DNA of 64,000 nt from Ricinus communis (Eukaryota; Streptophyta; Magnoliopsida; Malpighiales; Euphorbiaceae). The stretch lies in assembly GCF_019578655.1 (NCBI RefSeq), contig NC_063262.1:7013582-7077581 (forward strand). Reading direction: 5' to 3'. Made by a program: the position numbers and the translations under genes. Positions 38,536 to 50,765 of this stretch are shown one piece after another (within the stretch, counting starts at the first letter, position 1; every line of letters begins with the position of its first letter). A model generated the notes under the pieces. It saw only the letters and a program-made list of their open reading frames with translations, ran no database searches and was not told where the DNA came from.

Positions 38536-39589
38536 ACTAATAATAATAATGATAGTAATTATAATAATACCTATCATATTTAAATGAAGCTATTACTATA
38601 ATAAGAAATATAATAAAAATAATAAATATATATATTCTATAATAATTTAATAAATTGAGTAGTTTTTAAGTTAAATAAAATAAAATTGAACCCATTATTA
38701 TAACTTTTATTCTAGTTATAAACTATTGAATTATTATAAAATGTACTTAAGTTTTTATTGTGATAAAAATATATTCAATGCATTTTTTAATTATACTAAT
38801 TTAATAAAAAAATTATTTATTATTAAATCTTAATTAGTATATAATATGTCATGACTAATCATGCACTATTGTGGAAGGAAAAAATTAAATATTGTGTCTA
38901 AATGAATATAGTGAGTGGTATTACCTTAACATAATATTTTTTTCGATCTCATGCTCTTCGGTTTTTAGATATCTTATATTTATCCAACTCGAATTTTGGA
39001 GTTAATAGGATGGAAAGTCAGCATTGGATCATATATGGTTTCTTTAGAAAAATCTTTATTTAATTAAAATTTTAAATTAAATTTATGTTTATATTTATAT
39101 ATAGTAATCAAATTAAAAATTAATCTAAAATTAATCAAGATTGTAATTTATATAAGTTAGTATATTATTATGAAAATATTTTAGCAACTTTATTATATCG
39201 CATTTTGACTATTTTATATTTTAAAATTTATTCTAAGTTTTATAAATACTAATTAGTAAAAGTGGGTGTCACTAAATAAAGAGACTGTGGGGCTGATTTT
39301 TATGCTCTTTTTAAATTAACACAAAGTTGTGATATGTTAGTATGGTTCTCTTGCAATTTATTGTGTATTATTGATATTTATTTTCATAGTTCATGTTGTT
39401 TTAGTAAAAAAGAAATTTCATGTTTTACTATATTTTTAGACATTGATAGTTTTAAATAAATACATAGAAATGTTATAGAAAATTAAAAGAAATTATAGAT
39501 AATAAAAAATTGAAAAGAGTAATTTTATAAAAATGATAAATAAATGGGATATTTAAACAATAAAATTTAAAAATAATCTTTTTATAATT

Positions 39590-39680
39590 AGAATTAGAAT
39601 CGCTGATTTTGAACCAATCGATTCCAATTATAGATTTGATCAGTTTTGATTTCAGTTTTGACCAGTTTGATTTCATATAC
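39590..39680. repeat. Short periodic TTTGAxCAGTTT patch
   Basis: The words tttgatcagttttgattt and cagttttgaccagtttg follow an aaccaatcgattccaatt stretch. It looks like a CG-decayed remnant of a CGGTTT-type plant repeat. Confidence 0.35.
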
Positions 39681-41660
39681 ATAAAATTATTAATTACATA
39701 ACTTAAAAATAATAAAATATATAAAATTAAATATAAATCAATACATTATATAAATTAATATACATTTTTAAAATATATATTTCTATAAAATTAATAATCT
39801 GTGCGTGTAGAGAAATCAGACAAAAGGGGAGCGATATAAAAGGAAGCAGTCAAGCGCACAATGTGGTAAATAGTTGCTTAATTGTATATGTATTACTTGG
39901 TAAGGCAGGTTGGCCTCCATTATCATAATATTCTGAAAAATTTCACATTTTACATATTTATTTAAGTTTGCATTATGTAAGCTGACTATAGGCAATGCCC
40001 ATACATATATTTGTGGCTGCCTAATCAGCCGCCCCAACAATTTGATCGAAGAGAGAGTGTTGCTTTGAAGATTGACTTTATTTTTTTGGTCTCTCGAAGA
40101 TTCAACCTACCACTTGTTTTCTTGTTTCTTTCTTTTTTATTTATTTAATTTTGTACTTAATTTGATCCCTCTCTCTCTCTCAGACTCATAGCTACCTTGA
40201 TATTAGAGACTCGGATCTGAGTAAAAAGTTTCAATTTCTTGGTCAAAAAGGTCTCGGCTTCCAATTAATACCCATTATAATTCCATTGAATTCTAGCATG
40301 TACAGAATATTATTTCATTTCTATTAACTCATTTACAGAAAACTCTGGAATATATATGTTTCTCAATTTTCCTTCCATGGCTGCAGTGTGACATTAACAA
40401 GTGAAAGGAGGATACAAATTGAAAGAAGGATTAAAGAAAAGAATGAAAGCATAGATTTAGGCGAAGAACAGGGAATCACTTTTTAGATTATGAAAATATT
40501 TGTTAATTTCTTTATAATTAATTTTCTAATTAGCACTACAAGTACGCAGTTTCTGAATGTAAAAAAAGAAAAGCCTCTTGTTTCTTATTAAAATAAGAGA
40601 AGAATAAACCGAAAGATCTTTCCTTCTCCTCATAACGTAATGTGAACTTGTATAAAAATACACATAGATACCCACCAAAAAGTACTTCGGTTTATACAAT
40701 AAAATGGATACCAACCCATGTGAGGAATTCTGAATGTGACGGCCATATCATATCAGAGAATCAGTATTTTTATTTTCTATTTTCTTTTTAATTAATTGGC
40801 AAGCAAAACAAACACAAATAAAATAACACACGAGATTCAAGTCTTCGACATGTGTCTTCCTTGATGACTTCTAGTCAATTGACAAATATTATTATTATTA
40901 TTATTATTTTAAAATTCATATGCTTGACATGCAAGTTACTTGGTTGGTTAATTTGGGTTGGTGTGTATAGTTTCAAAGATAGGCGGTATCATCAATCCTG
41001 AGACAATAATGGAGATGTATAAAAGTGAGAATATATTATTAGTAAATATTTAATGAATTATTCCACATATCCAATGGCTGATGAATCCTTTTTTAATCTT
41101 TCTATAGTTTGAAGACCACATACAGAGAGTAATAAAAGAATCAATAGAGAATAACAGAGGAACCCATATTTGCAAATTACACAAATTTTGACTATCATGA
41201 CCGTATCAAGAGGTAAAGCATCTTTCAAGTATTCTCTTGAATTGTCTTTGCTTGTAACACATGTAAATAGAATTCAGAGTATTTTGTGAAGGAAAATAAG
41301 AAATGAAACAGGGGGCCAGGTGGCTAACTGAGAGGGAATGGCATAGGTGCGAACAGAGTCTACTAATTAAGCTGAGGGACAGCAAATTCTGGGTCAGTGG
41401 ACACGTGTGACAGTTGTTCAATTTTGTTTTGTTTCCCAAAGAAATTTGACTAACAACATAAAAATACGAAACAGCAGGGGAAGTTGTTTACCTTTACCTC
41501 CCTATAAAAAGAATTATTATTATTTGGAAAGGAAAACATAAAAAAGAGAATTTGTTATTGGCATATTGCTCGTAGATTGGGGAACAGACAGATGCCTTTT
41601 TGAATTCTCGAGCATGAACATGAATTAAGAAATACAAATTTGATAATTCAACTGTACTGA

Positions 41661-41665
<5 letters not shown>

Positions 41666-41691
<26 letters not shown>
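41666..41691. repeat. TA microsatellite
   Basis: About 13 TA units. Confidence 0.9.
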
Positions 41692-41696
<5 letters not shown>

Positions 41697-41775
41697 CTTG
41701 TTTCAGAGAGTAGCCGCATTATGCATATAGGGGCAATGCATTTTCTTCCTCCTTCATCATTTTGGATAGATTTTT

Positions 41776-41802
41776 GTTTTCTGTTTTCTGTTTTCTGTTT
41801 TC
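41776..41802. repeat. (TTTTCTG)n heptamer microsatellite
   Basis: About four tandem copies of a 7-base ttttctg unit. Confidence 0.85.
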
Positions 41803-42204
41803 TTCCTCAAAGTCTCTTTCTTTTGAACACGTTTTGTTTTGTAGAACAGGATTTTCATGTCTTGTAATTGAAGAATAAAAGGTTCAAAGTCTATGTGGTG
41901 ATAGAGAAAGAGAACACCCAATTCATATATTTTCCTGTTTAACAATATTTCTTTTACAGGAATTAAAAGAAAATTAATTTCTTTTTCTAAAATTGCTTAT
42001 AGTTTTTGATACTGCTACTCACGGTTAGTTGTGGGTTATCCATACCTATCTAACTTCGTTTATAATGTTAAACAGTATTAAGAAAACTATAATGTGATTA
42101 TATATATTATTCCTGAAATGTTTTTAATTCACATAGATAACCTAATAATTCATCAAAATAATTAATGGACCGTATATATTTAATATTGACGCATATGAAA
42201 GTGT

Positions 42205-42337
42205 CAATTATTTAAAAGATGAATACATATATATTAATTATTAAATTATTTAAGAGATAAATATATATCTATTAATTATTAAATTATTTAAGAGAAGAGT
42301 ATATGTGTCTACCAATTATTAAATTAATAAATGAGTG

Positions 42338-42340
<3 letters not shown>
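42205..42340. repeat. 38-40-bp imperfect tandem repeat
   Basis: About 3.5 copies of a unit that begins aattattaaattatttaaga, with drift between copies (gataaatatatatctatt, gaagagtatatgtgtctacc). A TA microsatellite follows at 42345-42371. Confidence 0.75.

Positions 42341-42344
<4 letters not shown>

Positions 42345-42371
<27 letters not shown>
42345..42371. repeat. TA microsatellite
   Basis: About 13 TA units directly after the tandem repeat. Confidence 0.9.
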
Positions 42372-42376
<5 letters not shown>

Positions 42377-42954
42377 CATTGAGACATATATGTGAAGCAT
42401 CCAATAATTCATTCTGGTATATGCACATAAAATAAATAAATGTCTTGAATCACTTCAAATAAAAAAGAATGTGAAAGAAAAACTCTACCTATGTGTATGA
42501 TTATAATGAAAGAAGAAGAAGTCTGATGCTCATAATCATATCATCATATCTTATGGCTTGACAAGTAAGAAAGAGGCGTAGTCATGGCTTCATTGGTAGT
42601 TTAGCATTTGTTATTATATAAAAATCAAAGTTTGTACTCTACTGACTGGCAGGTCTACAGTGGAAAAAGGGGCTTCACTTACATTTAAAATTGTAAATCA
42701 AATTTGAAGAAAGGAGTGAACAACTAGTTTTGCACAATTACATGATATGGGGGCTGTTGGTTTAGATTACAAGGGGCGCTCTCTAAACATTTCATAAATT
42801 TTCTTTCAAAGGTGACCTGAAATTGCCAGTTAAGGAAAGACTCTCTCAGGACATATTCTCAACTCAAAGGGGTTTGAATCCAATTAAGGAAATACTGTCC
42901 TCCAAGCCAACCCGTGGGTAGAATAGAGGTGGGTTTTTGGGTCTAGTTAGCCAC

Positions 42955-43295
42955 TAGTTGGCACGTGAAACCTGACACGTGGCATCAACCCACATAAGCT
43001 TTGGGTTAGCCAAAGAATGTCATCCACGTGGAAAATCTGTTAGCTGGCAAAGAGAGAAGTTATGGAAGACGGCTACTAAGCTTTTGGTAGGGACCGTGTG
43101 TAGGAGGAGAGGTGGTGGGTCCCACATCAGGATTTTGGGGCTGTGGGGACGAAGGGGACGTGGGTCCCTTTTTATCTTTGGACGTGTGGGTCCTATCTTT
43201 TGGAGTTTAGGAGAAGAGGGTGGGGTTACATGAGGTTGCTCGTCCGTTAGTGTCTGGTTTGCAACTATAAAATCAGACCATTCGCCTCTGTCTCT
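42955..43295 (+). promoter_or_regulatory. Promoter of the trehalose-6-phosphate phosphatase gene
   Basis: The stretch is strikingly GC-richer than the spacer before it. It contains ACGT cores at 42962-42967 (CACGTG), 42976-42981 (gaCACGTGgc), 43025-43030 (tcCACGTGga), 43158-43162 (gACGTGgg) and 43182-43186 (gACGTGtg). A TATA box, ctataaaa, lies at 43265-43272, which predicts a start near 43297. Three of the cores are perfect G-boxes with ABRE-like flanks, so ABA or stress control is likely by inference. Open frames on both strands here (42979-43233 plus, 43020-43310 minus) are by-products of the composition. Confidence 0.7.
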
Positions 43296-43296
43296 C

Positions 43297-43676
43297 TCAC
43301 AAGCACACATTCCCTTCTTCTCTTCTTCTTCTTTCTCTCTATTCTTGAAGTCTTTGTGGCCTCTTTCTTCATTTTACTTCTCTGTTTTCTCTTCCTTCCC
43401 TTCTCTTGCCCTTTTTTCTCTGTTCTATTCTCTCATTTCGTTCCTTTCTCCAAAGGTTATAAACAGAGCACTCCGTTTTGAAGTCCTCTGTTTCCTTCAT
43501 TCCTTAGGTATCATTTCACTTCTTAATTTTCTCACATGGGCCTGTTTCCAATTCTTGCTTGAGTTCAAGAATTTGTAATTTGTATTGGGTACTTTCCTTA
43601 CATTTTTTCTATAAAGAAAAGAATAGAGTGATTTTGGTTTTCTTTTTGTAGGGACATTATTATTATTAGAGTAAAG
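43297..43676 (+). other. 5' UTR of the TPP gene with a probable intron (43508-43651)
   Basis: A CTTT-rich leader follows the TATA box. A likely intron starts after ccttag (gtatcattt, 43508) and ends at ctttttgtag (43651). The only upstream ATG (near 43535) lies in this intron, so the spliced leader is ATG-free. An alternative donor is caaag|gttata near 43456. Confidence 0.5.
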
Positions 43677-46210
43677 ATGACGAATCAGAATGTGGTAGTG
43701 GCTGATGCAAAATCAACAATCAACTTGGCAACAACAGTGCATGTATCTAACTCATCGATCTTTACTACGGCGGTTCAGAAGCCGCCGGCAGCGCCTGGTG
43801 GGTACATCTCCATTTCAAGAAAGAAACTTTTAAAGAATCTTGAAATCAATGGTGGAGCAAGGATTAATGCTTGGGTTGATTCAATGAGAGCCTCATCACC
43901 TACCCATCTCAAATCTACACCTTCACTTACTGAAGACCAAGGCTCTTGGACTGTGAGTACTTAAAAGAGCATTAAACAAGCAAAAAAGAAAAAGCACAAA
44001 TGCTAAAATCAACAGCAAAGAAATAATCTTTAAGCTGGATTCAAGAAATGATCCAGAACTAAAAATGGCTTCTTGTGTTTGGTTTAGTAATGACCAAAGA
44101 TGAATAATGATATCATTTGTGGCATTTTTCAGCTCCACCACCCATCAGCCTTGGACATGTTTGAGCAGATAATTGATGCCTCAAAAGGGAAGCAAATAGT
44201 GATGTTTTTGGACTACGATGGTACTCTTTCTCCTATTGTTGATGACCCAGATCGAGCTTTCATGTCCAAGAAGGTTAGCCCAGCTTCTTTATTCAATACA
44301 GTTTTCCTGCTATTTGATATCATGTGACAGTGTTTCTAAAGAACAGTTTCTGTTGTTAAAAAATTAGATGAGAGCAACAGTGAGAAAGCTTGCAAAGTGT
44401 TTTCCTACTGCTATAGTGAGTGGAAGGTGCAGAGACAAGGTACATTTCTGAAGCTGTAAATTGGTTCTTGTTTGAATGCAATTTTTTGCTTTTAACTTCT
44501 CAAATTAGATTTCTTCTTTTGGGTATTTGGGTTAACCTTTTTTTGTATTCTTGTGTTTATTATAGGTGTATAACTTTGTACGGTTAGCAGAACTGTACTA
44601 TGCTGGAAGCCATGGCATGGACATTAAGGGGCCAGCAAAAGGCTCCAAATACAAGAAAGTAAGTCAGCTTTAACACTATAGTACTTGTATAAAAAAAAAA
44701 CACCTTGCTCTTCTTTTTTCTTTTCTCTTGTTCTAATTTTTTTTTTTATACCCTCTTGTTTCTCTTCACTTTTCAGGGTAGTGAAGCTCTTATCTTCCAA
44801 CCTGCCAGTGAATTTCTTCCCATGATAGATGAGGTTAGTTCTTCTTGGCAATCATTTTGCATACGGACATTAAATTTAGACCCACAAATCAAAGATATTC
44901 ACTCTTTCCAATAATGGGTATTTTTTCAGGTTTACAAAGAATTGGTAGAGAAAACTAAATCAACTCCAGGTGCCTTTGTGGAGAATAACAAGTTCTGCGT
45001 CTCTGTTCATTATCGCTGTGTTGATGAAAAGGTAATTAGGAATCAATCACAGTTATTTGTCATGATTAGCATTTGTAATAATTATGGTTAATTATTATCA
45101 ATGTTCTATACATAATATATAATATATACTTTTTTAATGGAGTCTTGTGTTAACTAACTTGTGCATGAAAAATACAGAAATGGAGTGAACTGGCACAAGT
45201 GGTTAGGTCAGTGTTAAAGGACTACCCAAAGCTTCGACTCACTCAAGGGAGGAAGGTATGGTGTGTGTGTGTGATGTGGCATCCACAAATTTGTTGAAAT
45301 AATATATTTATAGTATTATTTTTTATGGGTAAGAGTGAAAGATGTCTCACTTTCAATACTATTTTGTTTAAAATAGGTATTGGAAATCCGTCCCACTATT
45401 AAATGGGACAAAGGGAAGGCTCTTGAATTTTTGTTGGAGGCACTTGGTAAGTTATTTAAAATCTTGACTAAATCAAATATATATATATATTACAAAGTTT
45501 TATACATTATATATAATCCTAATAATGATGATGAGGAAGACCTTTGTTTTGATTTGATTGTTCATGTATTAACTACATGTAACTCGACCCAAAAATACCA
45601 TAAATCCAAGTGTCTAAAAAGAGGCCTTCCCACTAGAGCACTTTACTTAATTAAAATATAATTAATTAAGGGCCAGATAATACTATATTATATTAGTCAT
45701 GAATCAATAATTTCTAACTCTGTTTTATATTGTATATACAGGATTTGGCAATTGTACCGATGTGTTCCCTGTTTACATTGGAGATGACAGAACAGATGAA
45801 GATGCATTCAAGGTACCCAGTAACAAAATTGTATTACATCTTTGTTTTAATCAGTATTAAGATAATAAATTATCTTAAGATCTTTAAAGCTGATGGGTTA
45901 TTTTTTCTTTTTATTTTTTTTTGAAAAAAAAAAAGGTATTAAGAGAAAGAGGACAAGGGTTTGGAATCCTAGTGTCTAAATTTCCAAAGGACACTAGTGC
46001 ATCTTATTCTCTACAGGAACCGACCCAGGCAAGTAGACAATATAAATGCTATTTATTTGTTTTATTGCACTTTTACCATATATACCTTTGCATGTGTAGC
46101 TTACATTATAAATTAATGTACCATTTGGAATATACTTTCAGGTTATGGATTTCTTGCAACGGTTGGTAGAGTGGAAAAAGGAATCTTTGCAAGGGCAGCC
46201 AAGGCTTTAA
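43677..46210 (+). CDS. TPP: Trehalose-6-phosphate phosphatase (11 coding exons)
   Basis: Removes phosphate from trehalose 6-phosphate to give trehalose, and so controls a sugar-status signal. Exons: 43677-43952, 44133-44273, 44368-44439, 44566-44658, 44777-44833, 44930-45031, 45178-45255, 45377-45446, 45742-45812, 45936-46028, 46142-46210. Joined, they give 373 residues without a stop, the usual length for plant TPPs. All introns are phase 0 except intron 8 (phase 1). HAD-phosphatase motifs are intact: nucleophile motif LDYDGTLSP (Asp119, Asp121), SGR (157-159), [10 protein letters not shown] (174-183), KWDKGKAL (282-289) and [10 protein letters not shown] (310-319). The variable N-terminus (residues 1-90) shows no clear transit peptide, so a cytosolic or nuclear place is likely. 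Introns are GT-AG except intron 10, which reads cccag|gcaagt, a GC-AG intron. The closest class looks like Arabidopsis TPPs with a short MTNQNVV start. Confidence 0.97.
46029..46141 (+). other. GC-AG intron (TPP intron 10)
   Basis: The reading frame requires a splice after SLQEPTQ and before [11 protein letters not shown]. The donor is CAG|GCAAGT and the acceptor is ctttcag. The extended donor fits the strict consensus of the rare GC-AG class. No GT donor nearby keeps the conserved sequence. Confidence 0.85.
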
Positions 46211-46530
46211 AACCAAAAAAATAAAAAGTAGAAGAATATATATATAAATATAAATAGATGTAGATGTAATGCCCTTCCCCCCCCCCTTCCAGAAATGTAA
46301 TTAAGGGTGGGATCAGGAAAACTACACACTTCCTTGTTCAAGGTTTAGAAAAAGGACTGGGACAAGAGGTAGAGAAGAGATTTGGCATGAAGGCCTTGTA
46401 CATCTTGTAATTAACTACCTGAGTACAAGGGGTTGAAAATCATTTGTAATTTTTGCAAGTAATTTTCTGAATGCATAGAGCAGTTTTTATCTATATCCTC
46501 ATTTAGCTCACCTATCTGTGACTAAATGTA
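46211..46530 (+). other. 3' UTR of the TPP gene
   Basis: GC-moderate sequence follows the TAA, with an early aaaaaataaaaag (near 46217) and a run of ten C (46276-46285). Later tgtaat-rich stretches near 46405-46460 look like plant polyadenylation context. The end is approximate. Confidence 0.5.
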
Positions 46531-49500
46531 ATCATTTCACTGGTTTAGTTTCTTTGATGATGTAATGGATCAAGTTCATAAACCTTTAATCTCATTTTGT
46601 CAAGGAGTTTTTGGTAATATTTGCTTCTAACTTTGAAGGCATTTGATTCTTCAATGTTTCTGATATAATTTTACTTTCTCCCATCTCTCCAATTTTCTTA
46701 ATGCACATAATCTAATATCAAATCAACATTTCAATTATTCTCAAAGTTTAAGGAATAATCAATTTTTTCCTAATAAAGATAACAATATATAGAAGTAAAT
46801 CTAATTAAAGGGTTGATAATAATGAGGGAATTAGCTGCTTAAAATGTTTAGGTCAAAGGCTTCTTTCAAATATACAACAATGTTACAACCTCTGAAATAT
46901 GCATTATACCCATGAGTGTGGATTGATATATATATATATATAGTGAATAATTTAATTCCATTGGTGATCGAGTTTGACAGAAGCAAGAGATCACACCTTT
47001 GACCTTTAGATGGCCAACCACAATTTACTGCCCCCTGATTCCCAAAGTTACTGCATTTACACTCTTGTGTGTGTTTGTCTGTGTGTGTCTATATATATAT
47101 ATATAACCTGTGTTTGGTCGGATGGATGGATATTTCCTTTTAGCTCTAACTAGGGCTTCAAGGACAAACGTTATTAATTTAAACAATTTTCTCACAATTT
47201 AAGTACCCAGTAGAAAGGATTTCATCTTTCCAACAACATAGCTATATAGCTTTCCTGTAGCTACGTATGACTTTACTGATATTTAGTACAGAATCAATCC
47301 TACATAATAACTGAGATTAATAAAGTTCAAATGAGATTTATATATATAGTCTGGGAGTAAGCACAGTCACTAACTCACTATATATGCAGACAAGAACCAG
47401 CATTGCAAATTCAAAGAATTGGGAAAAAGAGAAAAAAGAAAACAAAAAGAAAGAGTAATTGTATAGATATATCATCACAGCTCTCTGACAAATCCTTAAT
47501 TAGGATATAAGATCATTTTAACCATTTATGATTGGATCAAAGGAGATTTGGGGTAATGTGAGAGGCCCCTTGTTTAAAGAATCATCAACCATCCTTCTTT
47601 TTAACTTTTAATTTTATCTCATATGCTGAGTCAAAAGTACAAACTAATGAGGTGGATCATCCAAAAGCCAATGTACCTTTGCTTGCCTTCCTTCCCCATT
47701 GTTAATTTCTTTCTTCTTTTTTTTTTTCTTTGTTTTTCCTTCTTCCTTTGTTCTTTTCTAATCTGAATCAAGACAGATACCACTGCTGCCCATTGGATTC
47801 TCCTTTTATTAATATATTGCTGCCTACTCCTTGAAGATTAGATTATTATTTATAGATATATCACAATAATAGGTTTACATTTTTAATACATCTCATGAAT
47901 GTAAATACTCATTAAATTTGAAACTCAAACGAATACGATATTTTTTCAATAATACAGGATAATTTTGGATTAAAATAATCTTTTAATTGTATGATATTAT
48001 GTCAAAGTACTACTCCATTTAAAAGTTTAAAATCATTAAGGGAGGCAAAAGAGTATTTTTACCTCTAATCAAAGATATTGAGGTGCAGGGCTTTCTTTTT
48101 CGGTTATCTTTCTGCAATTTTGAGATCGATCATGGATCAATAATTGTTACAACATAGGGAATTCTAGATTCTAGTGAATTGGAGAACTATCATTCTTTTC
48201 TTTTTCAGATTCCAAGAAACTGCCTAACCACACCAATTTTACATCTGTACATCACCAAATTATTTCCACAATGAAAGTCTTTTCTAGTAGTCTGATGAAT
48301 CCCTTGATACATTGAAAAAATATATATAGTTTATCACAATGCCAATTTTTTTAATGAGCAGCTAGGCTGGCTGTGTTCAATTATTACAGTTTATCTGTGA
48401 CCAAATGGAGCTTGGAATCTATGAATATACTATATATTTATATATAGACTTGCTGAAGGACTATGACCACAGGATTTATCTTATTGGTTGTCTCCTTTTT
48501 TGCACACCCAACATCAGCATACACCCTTTTCTCGGACAAGGGAAAGAAAGATTTGAAGCAAATTTAATATGAGCCGATAGATACCCTTTTACAAATAGAA
48601 AAAAAGAAATGAGTTGGCACTATAATATGTCATAAGTGACCAATTTAATAATTCTATCCTTACATTTTTGGTGAAACAATTTAATACTTCCAGTTACAAT
48701 TTCTTATGAATTGGCCAAGTATTCACATGCTTTAAAAAGCTGCGTGCATATGGTGTTCATGCAAGAAACATCTATCATGTACAAGAACTTCATTGGATGA
48801 TTACTGATATAGATGATCTTTACAAACGACACAAGTATTTTGAGTCTATTTTATATACATTTTTTTTTAGTTTGTGGTATTGATAGGATAAGGATATGAA
48901 AGTAGTCAAACTCCCATTTTTTTATCGAACTAAAAAGAATTTTAATAGAAATCTCAAGTCCTATGATAGATCTCGAGATTTGGGGTATCTTTATAATTGA
49001 ATTTTGATTAAAATTCTAAATGATAGATCTTGAGATTTGAAGCATTTTTATAATTAATGTTGATTAAGATTCTAAATGGCATTACAGTAGACACGTGTTC
49101 TAATTAATAAAATAATTATAACAGAATTGTTGAGTTGGTTTTTTTTTTTTTTTTTATGGGAAAAAAATATTTTCTCTTTCTTAGTCAATCATGTCCTAAG
49201 ATCAAAGTATAAATACCTGAAAGAATCACATATTTGGTAAGTTGTTCATTATACTATACTATATATCATATATTACTCTATCAAAATGCTATTATAGTAC
49301 TAACTTGACCGTTAAAAGAACCACTTGAGGCAATGTTCATTGACTCCTTTTTTACTGTGTATTATATTCTGTAGGATTCTTATTTGATCACAGTTGACCT
49401 GAAACTGATCGGAACTATCCATTAGCGTGGTCTTGGGAATCAAACCCATGGTCAACTCCATGGGGTATTCAGATATGCAAGAACACCACATTGGATAATA

Positions 49501-50380
49501 TTTTGTTAATGGGTTGATATTTATTTTTTCATTAATAAAATTATTTACTGTGAGATTGTGATTCTTGAATCCCGATTAAGAGTTCAGTTAACCTAACATA
49601 GTTTTCTAGCTTTGTAAGACAAGAAGCCAAGGGAAAAATAAAAGGATACTTATTAACTTTTTGGTTAGGTTTCTGAAAGGGAAACCCACCAATGAGTAAA
49701 GGAACCAATATGTGGTTGAGTGTGGAGTTGGAATCCACTCAAGGGTTTTGTTGTTTTGATGCGAAGAGAACACATGTATTTTTGTTTTTCTTTTGGAAGG
49801 GCTTATAGAGACACTAACATGGCTCCAACCTTTGACAAACCTCGGCTTCTTTTGGACGTGGAAAGATGCAGTCCACTACCTATTAGGTTCAGCACTCATC
49901 ATTGGTGCCTTAACTGAATAAACTAAGCCTTTCTAAAGCTTCAATTATTGGTAAAAAGGAAACATATCAATTCATTCCTGCTCCCAATGCAAAACCAAAC
50001 TCGCTTTCTTTTTTCCTTTTCTTTTCAGTATGGTAAAAATCAACTCCTCTTTTTGCTCCATCATTCATGAGACTTGGAGTAAAAAAAGCTACATACCTGA
50101 TATTTTAGATCTTATATGCTCATGACTTATTATTTTATACTATATATATAATTAGGGTATCCTTGATGCATTATGCAGATTATGTATGGTCACATTTGAA
50201 TCCCTCATGTTCCCACCAACCCAAACCATAGACTACAAAACAAAGGATCTTCATGTGGACGGCTATAACACAGAACAGAACCAATTATAAATTATGATTA
50301 TTCCTGTATTCATCTGTTATATTTTAACATATATGAGTATATAGTTACTGAATATATATATATATAAGCATGGAGGAATA
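46531..50380. other. Gene-poor spacer after TPP
   Basis: No supported gene. It includes TA tracts (46928-46942, 47091-47104), a TGTGTG-rich patch (47065-47090) and a 57-bp tandem duplication (48963-49075). Confidence 0.5.
48963..49075. repeat. 57-bp tandem duplication
   Basis: Two adjacent units begin atgatagatct and end gattctaa or aattctaa, with few differences between them. Confidence 0.8.
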
Positions 50381-50389
50381 ACATTGAAG

Positions 50390-50765
50390 GCATTGCGTTG
50401 TCAGGAGTCAAGGCTGGCTAGGGATGGTCCTGTAACATACGTGTCCACTATTCGATACTAGTAAGAGAAATTTCAACACGTGTGTCTGCCTCGGGAACCG
50501 GTCCCCGCCTTGAGGGTCGAGCCGCCACCATCACCACCGCTACCAGTAACTCCAAAGGAGGAGGGTGACGGACGTGGGTTAAAATCTTTTATTATTCTTC
50601 TTTTTCTTTGTCTTGAAATACCATAAATACTGTATGTAGTTAATGTCAATATGGATTGGTCGGATATGCCCAACTCATGGTCACATGGATCCCCATGTGA
50701 CCTAGATGCCCTTGTTATGGGGAACAAATGAAATAATAAATGGGCCATTGACATTGGCCGAACCC
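50390..50765 (-). other. GC-elevated island with a possible small ORF
   Basis: The island holds ACGT cores (catacgtgtcc near 50440, caacacgtgtg near 50477, ggacgtggg near 50571) and a 24-base inverted repeat (50679-50702). On the minus strand a 93-codon frame (50754-50473) ends with a Gly/Ser-rich, well-composed tail: FNPRPSPSSFGVTGSGG, then STLKAGTGSRGRHTC. The tail faintly recalls short secreted signalling peptides, but the frame has no clear signal peptide. Much of it sits in AT-rich DNA, so it is more likely a promoter or a decayed exon. I do not recognise a family. Confidence 0.25.
50679..50702. other. Perfect 10-bp inverted repeat with a 4-base loop
   Basis: GGTCACATGG and CCATGTGACC flank atcc; the centre also forms GGATCC. 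Each arm holds a CACATG/CATGTG E-box-like core. Confidence 0.85.

Larger units (their letters stand above)
37091..42950. other. AT-rich spacer upstream of the TPP gene
   Basis: No gene is supported. Items inside are the GAGCTC-rich repeat (38236-38535), a TTTGATCAG-type patch (39590-39680), ATT and TA microsatellites, a TTTTCTG tract (41776-41802) and a 38-40-bp tandem repeat (42205-42340). Confidence 0.5.

Noticed and set aside
42979..43310. Open frames on both strands just upstream of TPP
   Set aside because: They overlap the TATA box and G-box cluster of the TPP promoter and have no recognisable motif; open by composition.
45380..45661. Stand-alone ORFs within the TPP gene
   Set aside because: They are exons read through into introns; the spliced 373-residue frame explains them.
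46975..46996. tgacagaagcaagagatcac, similar to miR156
   Set aside because: Only the first nine bases match exactly, and no complementary arm lies within 200 bp.
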